Shown: positions 13,137 through 26,167, counted from the first letter of the stretch. The stretch is DNA of 64,000 bases from Hermodice carunculata (GCA_964020975.1 OZ026616.1:81006474-81070473); one strand, 5' to 3'. Notes: generated from the letters alone by a model not told the origin. A program made the numbers and translations.

Positions 13137-13346
13137 CTGTAAATTAATTTAATTTCACTGTACTCTTACTATTTTTGCTTATTTTGTTGATGGCACAAAA
13201 CTGTGAAAATAAAACACTGTGAAACAGTATTTTAACATTGTTTGAATATGTGTTATGTCCAAAATAGTAAAATTAAAACCACAGTGAAATGTCAAAAATA
13301 CAAAAACCATGAAAATTTGTACCCACCAAAATATAGCAATTTACAG
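13137..13346 (+). mobile_element. 210-bp TA MITE, copy 1
   Basis: CTGTAAATT and its inverse AATTTACAG form the ends, flanked by TA on both sides. The interior contains ACTGTGAAAATAAAACACTG. A copy of exactly the same length lies at 47655-47864. It sits 42 bp after a piggyBac-like MITE. Superfamily probably Tc1/mariner-like from the TA duplication. Confidence 0.6.
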
Positions 13347-13411
13347 TATGTGGTACCCAATAAAACGTACCCATCAAGTTTAGGGTTTTGCAAAGAAATA
13401 CAATTTGCATA

Positions 13412-13587
13412 CAGTGAAAACTCATTTTAATGACACCATCTCTTCCCCTAAAAGGTGTCAGATAACTAATTATGTCAGATAAATGAGTTAAATAAGAAAG
13501 TAAATTAACTTTTTCTCCCTTTAAACTTGTGTCATTAACTAAATATGTTGGATATACAAGTTATATTGTTATAATGAGGTTTCACTG
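13412..13587 (+). mobile_element. pogo/Tigger-like MITE, copy 2
   Basis: After TA the element begins CAGTGAAAACTCATTTTAATG and ends ATTGTTATAATGAGGTTTCACTG. Internal GACACCATCTCT and GTCAGATAAATGAG match the other copies at 4287 and, inverted, 46460. Confidence 0.7.
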
Positions 13588-14369
13588 CACTAGGAATTTA
13601 CACCACTCTACTGTATTGTATTCACTTCCTATCACTAAACATCGACAAAATTTCTGGTTGTGTTGACAATCAACATATCTAAATTATTAAAATTTTTAGT
13701 GAATATAAATTTAAAGTTGTATGTGAACAACAATAGATAGTAAGTGCATGCCCATTCCTAGGAAATGGTTTTCTGATTGAACGCAATGGCAGCCCCGAGT
13801 TTGACAGCCAAAGATTCAAACAGGAGTAACGGTATTTCTGTAGCATTACAATATTTCCTTTGCATCCTTTCCAGGCCCCTATAATGCTACAGTTTTCATG
13901 GGCAAATAAGAGGATTTTGACCACTTGTTTACCAGACTTCTTGACAATTTGACCTAACTTTCCGTTATGTGTCGGGATGAACAGCCGACACTGCCACTGG
14001 TTAACATTTCTACTGGTTCACAATTGATGAGATGTCGTGGATTCTTCACACCGCCAGCTGACTGCTGTCAACCAGTCTTTGATATTGTCCAGTTTACTTC
14101 ACTTGCTATCAAAGGTTCTAAATCATATCTGCCAAAGCACAGGCATAATACAGTAGGCCTGCCAAATGCTAATTTGACTTCAATTTGTCCACTCGGAAAA
14201 CCTTACGTACAACACATCCTCATATTTTGGTTTTTGTAGTTTTGCTAACCTGAGCTGTTTCAATTCTTGGGTGTAGGAAAAACCTGTGCATGCAACAAAA
14301 TTAGCAAATATTGAAACAAAATATACTTAACAGTCCAATGTTGCAATTTTGCATGCTGCACCTATCCTC
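13588..14369. other. Intron 6 sequence, nothing recognised
   Basis: Unique-looking AT-rich DNA with only short random frames. Confidence 0.5.
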
Positions 14370-14392
14370 GGGGTAGGGGGTGGGGGTGGGGG
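14370..14392 (+). other. G-quadruplex motif
   Basis: Four G runs of four or five, with loops TA, T and T, fit the canonical G4 pattern with very short loops. The G-rich strand is the plus strand, the template strand of the COE gene. Confidence 0.85.
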
Positions 14393-14672
14393 ATGCGGGT
14401 CACTTCCAGCAAATTTGCAAAAGTATGTCCCAGTGTTCAGATACACTGTATGGACTGGTTGACATGAGGAAAAGTGGTCAAGGCATTACATCCATGTATC
14501 AGGAACCCTTTCTACTGCTCCTATGATGCTGTTTTTGTTTAACTTCTTATGGCTGAAAAAAAGCACACCTGGTATCCCCATTTTGTGAGAATTTGCCTTT
14601 TTTTTTCTCAGACTTCTACTGAAACGTAGTCTATTTTGGACAAGAATAAATGGCATTCCATGCACAGATTGA

Positions 14673-14894
14673 AAAGCCATTCACTTTTGTTGCCTCATTA
14701 TCATTATTTTTGCTAAATATAAAAAATACCCCAATAGACGCAAAAAGCTCCGTTTCTTGTCAAAGGATGCGGACTGGTATGAAAAAGATGTGGAACAGAA
14801 TGAGGTGTTTCTTTGTCTAGAGGCATCAATGGTTCCAGTGGACAGACTCCTTGGTGCTGTTGAGGGGGATGGTCTGATTGTCATGTCACCATAA
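14673..14894 (+). other. Unidentified 73-codon open frame, possible coding relic
   Basis: The frame runs from just after a TGA to a TAA. It has no ATG at its start (first inner ATGs lie late), so it would need an upstream exon. The translation begins hydrophobic (CCLIIIIFAK), turns basic (KYKKYPNRRKKLRFL), then acidic (KDADWYEKDVEQNEVFLCLE) and ends DGLIVMSP. The sequence looks more protein-like than neighbouring frames. A good 3' splice site (TTTTTTTTCTCAG) ends at about 14610, but the same frame has a stop between it and this stretch. I recognise no family. It may be a relic of a nested gene or transposon, or chance. Confidence 0.18.
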
Positions 14895-15710
14895 CCTTAA
14901 CATGATTGTCCTCTAATCCCTTTTCACTTTAAAAGTTCATCTCATCTTGAATGAATGAAAGTCCCAGAAAGCTCAAAGAACAGGGAATGAAGTACCCACA
15001 TGAACTGGGAATACAAATACACAGACAGACAGACAGACACACATACACAAAATATTGACAAACAAGACTCACTCCATCCTTCATAACAAAGTCTTAATCC
15101 TAAAGATCAAAAGCTATCACTTTGTGCTGGCATAACAGAGGTGCCGTGTAACATACCAGTCATTAATTAACACCTATAATTAAACATTCTCTTGCTGAGG
15201 CCAAACAAAAAAATGCCTTAACAATGGGGCCATTTCCAGCAACCATCACAAAAACAAATTACCTTGGCCACAATTTCCATTATGGTACCTCTGGGGGCAG
15301 ACAAAGAAAGTAATTTCCTTCAACTTGTAATGATAGTTCAAGGAGAGTGACGCTTTTCTCTTCGACTGCTAGTTAGATCTATTTAACAAGATATACTTGA
15401 AGCAACATGGAAATCAGTCCACAGCAGTAATTTGTGACCACTTTGCACCTTTCTAACTTTGATCCTGCCAGCCCCGTCTGTGCAGAGAAAAAAAATGTCG
15501 CCTCAGTATTGCTTGGCATTGAAACAATGTGGTATACCTGGCAGGTGTAACATATGCACACTCATCTAAGGCACATTTTTCATGAAAATTTGAAGGCACA
15601 AAATTAATTTGTTTAACAGATATAATTCAAAGGACAGGGTAGAAAATCTACATTGCCTACCATGCATAAGTACATGTAGTTAAAGCAAAATGATTCACCA
15701 CTTTATGTAG
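14895..15710. other. Intron 6 sequence, nothing recognised
   Basis: AT-rich, with a short CAGA run near 15019. No repeat family recognised. Confidence 0.5.
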
Positions 15711-15887
15711 GGGTACAGTAAAAGGGGTTGCTGGTACAAATAATACTTTTGCCCTAGTACAGGTTATGTTAAAAAAAATGTACAAATAATTGTTGGTACA
15801 ACGTAAGGAAATCAAAAGGGATTCCAGTACGTAAGTACGGCAAATAAAACTGCCCGGTATGCTAGAACGGAAAACCCCTTTACCCCC
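15711..15887 (+). mobile_element. GGGTAAGGGG-type MITE, copy 1
   Basis: It begins GGGTACAGTAAAAGGGGTTG and ends with the inverse GGAAAACCCCTTTACCC. Internal words CAGTACGTAAGTACGGCAAA and GCCCGGTATGC are shared with copies at 52963 and 56911. About 177 bp and non-coding. Confidence 0.65.
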
Positions 15888-15932
15888 CTCCCCCCAATTA
15901 TCAACAAAGAGATCAGTTGAGATGTACCAGTG

Positions 15933-15946
15933 CCACTAGGTGGCAC
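15933..15946 (+). promoter_or_regulatory. CTCF-type core motif 1
   Basis: CCACTAGGTGGCAC matches the bilaterian CTCF core consensus CCASYAGRKGGCRS at all 14 positions. It is also part of a 17-bp palindrome (15930-15946). Motif match only. Confidence 0.4.
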
Positions 15947-16006
15947 CACACTGACCACAAGTTTCTGTATGTCTAAACCAATAGGATAAACCAGGGCAAA
16001 TACAAA

Positions 16007-16021
16007 CTACTAGATGGCACT
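16007..16021 (+). promoter_or_regulatory. CTCF-type core motif 2
   Basis: CTACTAGATGGCACT matches the same consensus with one mismatch, in the same orientation, 74 bp after motif 1. Confidence 0.35.
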
Positions 16022-17043
16022 GCTTCTAATGGGGTTTTCTACCCTTTTCCACTCAAATCACACCATGGGCCTGCATGTGCATTGTGGTCTGCTTTATTGT
16101 TTCAACTTAAATTTCATGTTGAAATGTTTGTGCTCAGAACTGTAGAGAATACCTATCATGATTTGTCCTTGGTACAGTGACTGACACACTACAAGGTCAA
16201 CAGCTTTCCTTGGTGTGGCTTGGACAAAATACCAAGAAAAGCTGCTGACTTGTCTTATTCTGACAAGGCATGGGTTGAATTTTTTTTTTTTTTTTTAGGC
16301 ATCCCTCACCACTGGTCTCGCCTGGTTTTTTATCATGGGTTGAAAATATCCCTCCTTCTCTCATCATCCAAAAAAGGGTACGTCTTTATGTAGTCTAGCC
16401 CAGCTTACTTTATTTTTTTTTCAGCTGCATGTGTAGTAACACTGACTGGGCCACTCAGGTTTAAGTTGCCCAGGATTAAATAACAACATGGAACAAAGCT
16501 GTTCATCAACTGGATGGTATTTTGACGAGAAATTTTTGGCAAAGTTGCAATTATGTAATATTTGTTCAGAAAATATTGTTGGAATCCTCTGAATAAAGTT
16601 TGCACATTAAAAAAAGCAGTCTATACTTGATTTTGGAACATTTAAAATGTTGTCTGTATGCAATGGGTAATGCACACACAGCAGCCATTGCTAGCTGAGG
16701 CTCTCACCATAAATGTTCTGCTTCATAAAAAAAAAAAAAAAGAAAAAAAAGTGCAGTAGAATTTCCAGCCAGTTTTAGATATGACGTAAATATGCGATAG
16801 ATCTGTGAAAACAAGCAGACAGCGATAGCCTTGAGAATTTTCTATATATAAATCTAAGCCAGAGGCTTCTTTATAAATCTGTGGGACACTAATTAGTGGC
16901 TCAGTATTTACAGTGAAGGGACCATCCCTGGGACCAGTTTGAAAGGAAGTCTCTAAATTGAGATATAATCACCTGTAAAATACACCATCAGTGACCTGCA
17001 GAAGCTAAAATGTAGTCTATCCACAGGGTTCTAAAGAGGACCA
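16022..17043. other. Intron 6 sequence with a MITE hairpin relic
   Basis: Contains the palindrome-only relic at 16195-16250, poly-T near 16279 and poly-A near 16727. Nothing else recognised. Confidence 0.5.
16195..16250. mobile_element. Relic of the piggyBac-like MITE hairpin
   Basis: GGTCAACAGCTTTCCTTGG and the inverted CCAAGAAAAGCTGCTGACTT are the arms of the family palindrome, with a changed centre. The element ends are not recognisable. Confidence 0.55.
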
Positions 17044-17173
17044 GGCTTTACACCATAGAATGGAATGCCTTGGTAAGGTATAACCATACCCTTTCACCTT
17101 GGAATTAAGACCCTTTACACCACAGAATTAAATCTGGTTGATAAGTTATAACCCTTTCCCCCTTGAATTAAGA
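17044..17173. repeat. Imperfect tandem duplication of about 66 bp at a MITE end
   Basis: Unit 1 (about 17044-17109) runs from GCTTTACACCATAGAAT through GGTATAACC to CCTTGGAATTAAGA. Unit 2 (about 17110-17173) repeats this order as CTTTACACCACAGAATTAAA, GTTATAACC, CCTTGAATTAAGA. The second unit runs into the intact MITE copy 2, so the duplication includes its left end plus flanking DNA. Confidence 0.65.
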
Positions 17174-17389
17174 TTAAGCCAACAGTTTTCCTTGGCATGG
17201 GTTGGGCACTAAGTGCCAAACCTATGCCAAGGAAAGCTGTTGACCTACAGCATGTGATCTTGATAGGTCTCGCCTACAATTCTCAAATTCTTTTACATTA
17301 CTACAGAAATTAAAGTTAGCCAAAAACACTGAAGCTGCAGACATTTGACCACCAGCTGGTTTTGGCTGGTTTACTGGGGACAAGGTTAA
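17147..17389 (+). mobile_element. piggyBac-like palindromic MITE, copy 2
   Basis: It begins AACCCTTTCCCCCTTGAATT. The palindrome arms carry a few substitutions, for example CAAACCTATGCC in the right arm. The tail ACATTTGACCACCAGCTGG matches copy 1. It ends in GACAAGG followed by TTAA (17386-17389). Same orientation as copy 1. Confidence 0.75.
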
Positions 17390-18299
17390 ACCAGATGCAA
17401 GAGACATGAACATCCATGTAAAACAGCTGGCTTCCAGCCCTCATTCCACAGTAAATATCAAATATTAATTCTTTATCCCACCATAACAATACATATATAA
17501 AATATACATATATATATTCTCTGTTGTATGAGGACATAGTGGTACATGTATAATGATACAAGTGATCTGCAGCCTCTAACCTGGAAAAATAAATATATGA
17601 TTTTCATCTTGGTCAAATACCAAATGCTGCAAAACTGGTGTGTGTAATTTGAAGTGTACTTTTCCGTTCACACCCCAGTGCCCTGCTACGTCAAGCATAA
17701 AAAAGTTCTTTATCTCTCTGTATGCCTTCCCAGCATCACTGACTGTCGGGGAAAACTAATCAATCAGACAGCAAATGTCAAGAAGTTAATGCCACAATCG
17801 CCATTGGAAGGCCTTGCAGAAAATGTTTGTTCTGAGGAAATAAAGTGAAGCCGACTCCAAACAAATGGACACAAGTGTGCATTCTTGCCTCTCCCTGCAT
17901 TTATAATGCAATGAATTATAAACCTGTGTGATAATCTGAAGAATTGATCTGTGTTTACCCAAAGGGCGGGTAGCTTTGTACTTCTTCATGCTGAAAATCC
18001 CATCTTTACAAGTCCAACCTCAGTAATATTGAGTCTCTTTTTTTTTTTTAATATCAAAATTGCATTTATTTTTAAATATTCCTACAGTGAATTCCATGAA
18101 TTTCTGATTCAATATATGCAGATTAAGAACATTCCATAGTCTATCTTCATTAGTACAGCACATAGCACACCTTGAAAATTTCAAGTACTGCAAAATTTGA
18201 TGACCAAATAATGCAAATATAATCAGGCATGAAATTTGTACAATTTGATAATTACAATCTAATATCTATCGTGGAAGCATTCCAGATACAATTTATGGA
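17390..18299. other. Intron 6 sequence, AT-rich
   Basis: Includes a TATA-type alternating run at about 17489-17518 and a poly-T run near 18037. No gene or repeat family recognised. Confidence 0.5.
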
Positions 18300-19230
18300 C
18301 CAAAGGCCAGGAAAACTGAAGGCACCTCGGAAATTTTTAATTCTACCTTGAAATTTCCACATGTGGGGCTCAGCAGAGAGAAAGGAAAGCTCATAATGAC
18401 TAGTTGTCAGGAGACGCAGGTTTTACGACAAACAAAAGCAGAATTGGCATCATAACATTTAGACATGTGAATGAGTCATCGTTATTAATTTTCTCGCTTT
18501 CTCTGCTTTTCTTGTCGACACTTATTTCATGATCATCAATTTGGTGAATGTACCTCTCTCTCTCTGACGCCTGAAGCTACACTTGGGTAGCAGGAGGGGG
18601 AGGATTAAAAATCGAGCAAAGGGAATATTTTACGAGGTCTGCACCAAAAACAACAAATCATTCAGACCATGTGCACTAACATTATGTAAATTGGTTTGCA
18701 ATTATCCACTGATATCACTCTTATCTTGTCAAAAACTTATCACCAGAACCAAACAGAAACCGAAAGAAGAAAAATGACACAGCGAAAAACTTTATAGATT
18801 TGAAGCCTTATCTTTGGGCCGCAGCCACCTGCCTCAGTGAATACCCCATGTCACAAACTTATCCCATTTCATTGCCAATACCCGGTGCAGAAAATGCACG
18901 CCCCATGGTTTTCAAATAAATTTGGTGCAGTATGGTGTGCTACAGTCTCGCATTAGCTTGGTATATTGGACTTGTCTCCACAACTACTTCTCAAATTGTC
19001 CGATCTGGCTGCATGCATTCTGATAAATGTCTCTCCAAGCACGAAACGGAATGAAAGTGTTTGTGGCTGACAAACTGTCGTATTTGCCAATTCATAACAT
19101 GTTTGGGAGCCAGGCAAAATGGACCTGTTATAAGGAGCTCGGTTTTATCATCTGCCTTGGATCACCTTGTTGATGGATCAGTTTATAACAACCCACTACA
19201 ATGCCACTGGGACTGCCCACAAATGCACCA
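18300..19230. promoter_or_regulatory. CNE-like block
   Basis: Repeat-poor mixed sequence with balanced composition. Weakly supported; the judgement is textural. Confidence 0.22.
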
Positions 19231-20664
19231 CTGCAATAAAATGTTCATGTATTTTTAACTATTCCTCGTAACTAAAGCCAGTAAATGAATAATTCCTTTG
19301 AATAAGATTGCGTTCCTTGTACTTCAGGTATCTTCCTTAAATTAAATTATATTTTCCTTCCTTGTTTTGTTTTTATAAAATGCAAGACGGGTGCCATGAT
19401 GTTAACTGAATGGTAAGCCACAAAATAGAAACCGACCACCAATCTATACCCCATCTACACACGAGGAATACAAACTTCTGTGCTATTCAGACATCCGCAC
19501 AAATAATCACAGAATTGTTTTCATATTTATTTGCTCATTTGTAGTCACAGCCCCATCCTCATGTAAGATTTAAATGACACTGAAACTCTTCCCATGTGTG
19601 GGGAATAGAAATGTTCTCAATTTTTGCCCATACACTCGACAACCAATTGCAGCCTCTCTATTTCCAACCCACATGTCTGGGGCTCCCAAAGGGGTTTACT
19701 AAATCTATTGGTTCACCCCCATGGGGCATGTCTAGCTTCACACCATTTGGTCTCTCTCTGGGACCTTTTAAAAGTGGTCCCCAAGTCGGATAATAATCAT
19801 CCAAGTCAAGATATAAGGCTCAACTGGGCCACTGGGAATAAAGTGTATAGATCACACTTCTATCTTTATTTGTCTCTGTCTCAGTGTCAATGCTACGCAG
19901 CACTTATGCGACACACTTTCTCCATGTTTGTCTTTTGCCATGCACGGGTGACACCACATTGTTGTGTGTTGCTTATATATTTATTCTGGCTATTATTGGA
20001 TTAAGTCATTACTCTGAATGCATGCTGGAAAAATATTTTTCTGTGTTTTTGAATGCAACATTTTTTAGGCTTTCAGTCAAAACAAAACTGAACTAAATGC
20101 TCAATTTTAGATGAAATTTGTGTTGTGAAAATGATACAATTATTTTTAATCTGTTTGCACAAACAGCAAATCCTGCAGAGAATCCTTATACACATGAACA
20201 ACTTTCATACTATCTTACACCCAAATCAGTAAATGTACACATAAATTAATGACATGCTTATTAAAACATATTATCCACATTACTCTGGGTATAGTAAATG
20301 ACAAGTTTTTAACCTCACTCTACAAGCCCATACAAAGTATCTTTCCTGTTAACAAAAGCCTCATATCAAGCATCCATGGGTCAGTCTATAACAGTAGAAG
20401 TATATAAATGCAATAATAATTCCAACAACAAACTCAGCAATTATTGAAGCATGAAGACAACCTCGATGCAATTTTACATTTTGTCCAATGCTGTTTGTCA
20501 GGGGCTGAATTTAAGAGAATATTTTCATTCTAACAGCAGTAATTTGCCCAGTTCTACTTGTCTATCAATAGTGAGCAGATAACATGCATGTATATCTTGA
20601 CACCTATTCCAGTTTGCAGGAAAGAAATTGTAATCACAGTCCACAATTTTGTTTATTTTTCAAT
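19231..20664. other. Intron 6 sequence, nothing recognised
   Basis: The 126-codon frame at 19624-20004 overlaps a second frame of similar composition and matches no known protein. I regard both as chance. Confidence 0.5.
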
Positions 20665-20884
20665 TGAACCCTTTCCCCTTTAAACTGGCCGGCTGGTGGT
20701 CAAATGTGGTCTGTTTCAGTGTTTTCAGCTTATTTCAACAGCAATGAAAAACAATCTGAATGAAAATTGTATACCTGTCAAGATCACATGCCACAGGTCA
20801 ACACTTTTCCTTGGCATGGATTGCTAAACCCATGCTAAGGAAAACTGTTGACAAAGTCTTAATTCAAGTGGGGAAGAGAGTTAA
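20665..20884 (-). mobile_element. piggyBac-like palindromic MITE, copy 3 (inverted)
   Basis: Opposite orientation to copies 1 and 2. It begins AACCCTTTCCCCTTTAAACT, continues CCGGCTGGTGGTCAAATGT, carries the decayed palindrome near 20797-20852, and ends CTTAATTCAAGTGGGGAAG close to TTAA at 20881. Confidence 0.72.
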
Positions 20885-21239
20885 ATGAACACTGATCAGT
20901 GTCAGTCAAAAAATGACTGGTATTGGCACGTAACTAAAGAGCTTTAAATGTCTTCCAACAGGTGACGACTGTCAAGAACATAATTACCCAACAAGACTTA
21001 AAATTGTATCCACTATTTTTATTTTAATTTTTTTTTGTCAAGGTCAAGTTGGGGCACCTGTCATGTAAATTGTTCCCCCCTGCCCTATAACACTGGCATA
21101 TCTGCAGCATGTTTAGCTTTCACTTTCCCACAAAGTCTCTGATTTTCTTTTTTGGTATAAAATACTGGCCAGCCATTTTCTAACATGTGTCACATTTTTG
21201 GGGTGACTTTGTCGCACTTTGATTACCCTGCTCTGCCCC

Positions 21240-22140
21240 CCAGGGGTCTCTTTTAGCTATGGCATTCATTGTTGATGCATCTCGTCTGAATGACAGTGTT
21301 TACGGTAACTGGCAATGGTGTGGAAAGACACGCTTGTGTTGTTTGGGCTTGTTCTGGTCTCACTTTCAAGCGCTGGCTGCTGGGCTTGGCTAATTTGCAG
21401 CAGAAATCCCCGGAATTAACAGTCTTACTTGTTACCTGGCATTGTCAGTGCACCAAGTGAGCATCTGCCACGTCCGGGCCACTGCAACTGTTGGTCAACA
21501 ATAGAAGGTGGTTTGTGTACAGATGGCCCTGTGGGACTCGACAACAAGAGACTACCAATTGTCACCTTTTCTGTGTTGTGTTCAAGTGGGGGACCCCAGC
21601 GACAGACCTATACTTTTGAAATGGCCACTTGGGTACCTTTGAGGGTCCAATGTGCAAATGAACCAGTTATTCTGTTTGAATCAACTTGCAATGAACTTCA
21701 ACTCACTATAGAAGTCTGTCCGTGTAATTAGCCTTAAACTTTCATTGTGTTTTAAGCAGTTTAATTGTCCCTACTTGCCCAAAAAGCCTCTGGGACCCCT
21801 TCAAACTTTAGTGAGTTATTTGTACCTCCCCAGCTGGGAATCGGCATAGCTCGTGCTGTAACAGAGCCGAATTAATGAAACAGCACTGAATTAATCGAAA
21901 TCAACGTACTGTTGTATTATTAAGGTCTAAATTATGTATGTAAATAATGAACATTTCCACATTGCACAAGGCGACTTCCCGGCTTGCGCGCGGGTAAAGC
22001 ATGTTATTGTGTTATTATCATATTGTGGAGCGCCTGCCTGCGTGTGTATTCTAGTATAAGCTGACTGCCTACATTTACCATGCTTGCATGCAAGCACCTT
22101 TTAAGGCGAGATGTAGGTCAGCTCCTAATTACTTTAATGA
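21240..22140. promoter_or_regulatory. CNE-like block with paired homeodomain sites
   Basis: Two GAATTAAT words at 21869-21876 and 21888-21895 lie 19 bp apart on the same strand, about two helical turns. A 16-bp perfect palindrome, TGCTTGCATGCAAGCA, spans 22081-22096. CpG is retained around 21980-22050. Regulatory function is inferred. Confidence 0.35.
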
Positions 22141-23025
22141 TCAGGTTCTTCAGATCAGGTGTTCGTGCACTCCTAATAGAATCAGTTTTGGAAGTCTATC
22201 AACAATACTCCTCAAATTCCTTGAAATATAATATCCTGAATTGACATTTTAAATTTTCATATTAATTGTCATTACTTTTCTGTTAAAAATAAACAATAGA
22301 AATAATGACAAACATGCACCAATATTTGTTCCCGCATGAAGTCTGTCCCACTGGATGTTAATTTGAAATGCTCTTCAATGACAAATTTGTCAGAACAAGG
22401 CCATTGACGTACCCAATCTAATGTCATGAAACATGATTACCTAAAACAAAAACTATATTTTACTGCTCTTGATTTGGAATAATTCTTAAAAGCAATGCTT
22501 ATAACCAAGTCCAAATGTTGGCCATAAGCTTCTCATAAAAAATAATGAAATCAATCAGCTATTAGTGCATTAGATTTTACTGATAAATATGTTGATTAGA
22601 TTTATAAGATTATGTAGGTGTATTATCAGTAACCTCAAGCACTTGACAGGTCATTTCTGAAGTTATGTGTCTTTTTACATAATTTTTTAATATTTTTTCT
22701 AACTTTTTACACAATGGCCCATTAATATTCATGGACTAAACCAACTTCAATACATGTATATGCTCACACAAAATACAAATAAAACTTCCATACCCTATGC
22801 TCATTAATATTTATGAAACTGAATGAATACACAAGTGATCCAAAATACAAATATGACGAATCTGACAGGGTTGTCAAGACAAAGTTCTCCAAAAATCAAC
22901 ATATCCACAGAAATTTAAACCCTTACTTTTGGGGTGTTACAAACACGTTGTATCCACCACCTGCTGTAAACACACACATGAATACCAGAACTGTTCAGTG
23001 TTCAAGTTCCAGGCCTTATCTTCTG
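22141..23025. other. Intron 6 sequence, AT-rich
   Basis: Long AT-rich unique-looking stretch. Nothing recognised. Confidence 0.5.
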
Positions 23026-23150
23026 TTAACTCTTTCAGCACCAAGTTTGGACTGACTTAACAGCTCTCCTCAGCATGCTTCGGGCAGGGTGTGTCAAAAG
23101 GACATCAAAGAAAGCTGTTGACCTGGAGCATTCTTATGGTCTCTTTAACT
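23026..23150 (+). mobile_element. Degenerate piggyBac-like MITE, copy 4
   Basis: TTAACTCTTTCAGCACCAAG fits the family left end and is followed by CTTAACAGCTCTCCTCAGCATG and AAGAAAGCTGTTGACCTGGA, the diverged palindrome arms. The right half is missing or too decayed to see. Confidence 0.5.
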
Positions 23151-23427
23151 GCAGGTATCCTGGTACTTGAATGAAAGTCTCTTGACATGGAAAATGGACC
23201 TAGTATAATTGTCAGTCCACAGCACATCAACTGTTGCTCAAATTAGCAATGAAAGAGTACATGCAGGAAAGCAATTTGCCTGCTGAACAGGGCCACAAGA
23301 GAGAACACACAACAGTCCTGTCGCCTGTGACGACAGCCTGCCCTAACTGTCTCAATGAAATGGTCTCCTAAGAAAGGTGGCCTCTCATGACAGGCAATAA
23401 ACATAGACAGAACAGGGGTGGTATTCT

Positions 23428-24699
<1,272 letters not shown>

Positions 24700-25480
24700 C
24701 TACTTCAGTACAGCTGACTTTGCATACAAAGCAAGGGAGGAACGTGCAAGCCTTTATTACGTGTTAAGCAACGGAAAATAAGATACATGGAGAAGACACT
24801 TTCAATACCTCCAGATCTTGATATTTGAATTCCTCTTGCAGGCAAGGGAGAGTGGAAACGAGCTAATATATTTTATCTCCTGGCAAATGAAAGATTCATT
24901 GTATGCCAGTCATCAAGTGAAGATAACAACAGCAAGATGAGATAGACTTGCAGGACCAAATGAAAAATGAACTGTCAGCCACTGCTTATCTTCCCGCCAT
25001 AAAATATTCATGAATTGTAAATTGGACAGCTTCAGTTACCAGTCTCTCTGTGTGAGAAACCAAATTTTATCATGGACAGAACCTGTTTGGCTCCAATTTT
25101 TTGTCAATCCTCGATTTTCCAAGCCCATCCACATGCGATTGAATTGCATCAAGCAGTCTTGAATGAATGACTTCATAATTTATATTAGCATGTTATTGTG
25201 TATAAATTAGTAATAGACATCCCTATTCATGACTAGTAACACAAGATTGTTCGCTGGGAAACAATTATCCAGCTGTCATGTATTCACAAGGAAATCACAC
25301 AAAATGAACCGTTCCCCCCTGTCAATTATTCATGCCTCCCTTATCCCATAATTCACCTGATTCCAAACTCAGCTTTCCACCCGTTATATTTGGGGAATAC
25401 ATGTAGGAGAACTTAACCTACGCTTGATAATGCAAATGAACTCAGAAGAGTTGGATCAAAACATGTTAAATCATTGTGGA
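24700..25480. promoter_or_regulatory. CNE-like block with octamer
   Basis: Repeat-free sequence with ATTCATGAATTGTAAATTGG near 25007, TCAATTATTCATG near 25321 and a POU octamer ATGCAAAT at 25430-25437. Inferred cis-regulatory. Confidence 0.33.
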
Positions 25481-26124
25481 TGCTCTGACTAGGATCAGTT
25501 AGTCATATGCTTGTGTCCATTCCGATTAGCCACTACCAAATGATAATGTATTAGCCTCATCTCGCAGTTTGGTTTTTGTCTTGTTTGAGCGGAGTCTAGC
25601 ATCAGTGAACCGGTTGATCCCCAGTTCCTGCACCTTACCCTATTCCGCAGGATCGTGTTCTCAGTCAACTGGAACAATATCCCATGTAATGACAATAAAA
25701 ATAAACAATGAATAATTCAGTGCAACTTCTGGACAGCGAATTTCACGTTGATCGAATATCTTGGAACGACATCAACAGCTTCTGTCAGACAGCTTGTGTG
25801 CATGAAAACAAAAAACATCCTGTTATTATATTAAAGTATAGCATGCAGTCACCTACGATTTAGCATCTGATCAGCTAGTCCGCAAACAATCTAACCTAGA
25901 CGCATTCAAAATTTATCAAAGCAGGTAATCCTCTAATGAAGGAGTCTCTGATGTATGGATAACATCACAAGAGTGTCTATGCTTGTATCCGTGTCTGTGG
26001 GCATAGTATACTGGCCTATAACCCTTGGTCTACTGAGGATACACTTGCACCAACACGGCTTGCATCACTAAACTATTATCAACAATTATAAACATTGTAC
26101 TGGCATCAAACTGCTTGGCATTTA
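25481..26124. other. Intron 6 sequence, nothing recognised
   Basis: Unique-looking sequence, perhaps a continuation of the CNE-like block before it. Confidence 0.4.
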
Positions 26125-26129
26125 TTTGA

Positions 26130-26167
<38 letters not shown>

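Noticed and set aside
19624-20004. 126-codon plus-strand open frame
   Set aside because: Two overlapping frames of similar quality and no known domain; most likely chance.
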